Position numbers and translations under genes: made by a program. Of a stretch of 5,794 nucleotides of DNA, positions 5,793 to 5,794 are shown one piece after another (positions within the stretch are counted from its first letter, which is position 1; every line of letters begins with the position of its first letter). The notes under the pieces are model-generated. The model saw only the letters and a program-made list of their open reading frames with translations. It was not told the origin of the DNA and did not search any database. The DNA lies in NCBI GenBank assembly GCA_016210435.1, contig JACQUF010000221.1, forward strand, positions 1 through 5,794, in the 5' to 3' direction. This DNA comes from Chloroflexota bacterium. Lineage in GTDB: Bacteria; Chloroflexota; Dehalococcoidia; Lucifugimonadales; Lucifugimonadaceae.

Positions 5793-5794
5793 AG

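Overview
The window is a stretch of high-GC bacterial chromosome with mixed gene orientation and short intergenic gaps. No rRNA, tRNA, CRISPR array or insertion sequence is visible. A Chloroflexota-type (Dehalococcoidia/SAR202-like) origin is a reasonable guess, from the mandelate-racemase-like enolase-superfamily enzyme, the exported trypsin-like protease with Pro/Thr (PTPTPTP) linkers and the leaderless-looking promoter. There is no phylogenetic marker here, so this is inference.

Left edge (1-100): the first 25 codons of a minus-strand gene that looks like a BrnT-type toxin. It has a consensus extended -10 element 8 bases before its ATG, embedded in a 21-bp perfect inverted repeat, as expected for an autoregulated toxin-antitoxin operon. 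Bases 101-243 hold no gene I can support. A VTT-domain (DedA/SNARE-associated-like) membrane protein gene (244-852, +) follows. It converges, with only 6 bases between stop codons, on a 55-codon minus-strand gene (859-1026) that has a strong Shine-Dalgarno but no recognisable family.

Centre (1121-2511): an enolase-superfamily enzyme of the mandelate racemase type (1138-2271, +), with a good Shine-Dalgarno deciding its start and non-canonical residues at two active-site positions. Downstream lies an orphan, protein-like 37-codon tail ending in TAG at 2427 (probable gene remnant), then a hairpin-forming intergenic repeat at 2475-2498.

Right half (2512-5794, -): one very large exported protein gene, running off the right edge and interrupted by an apparent single-base frameshift near 5577-5600. 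The protein has an N-terminal array of two-cysteine repeats joined by Pro/Gly/Gln-rich linkers. After these come two tandem copies of a roughly 275-residue module, each a two-cysteine unit, a helix and an HtrA-like serine protease domain with its His-Asp-Ser triad. Every cysteine in the protein belongs to one of the paired repeats, which suggests one disulfide per repeat outside the cytoplasm. This repeat/protease architecture is the most likely candidate for something not yet described. The genes of the window do not form an evident common pathway.
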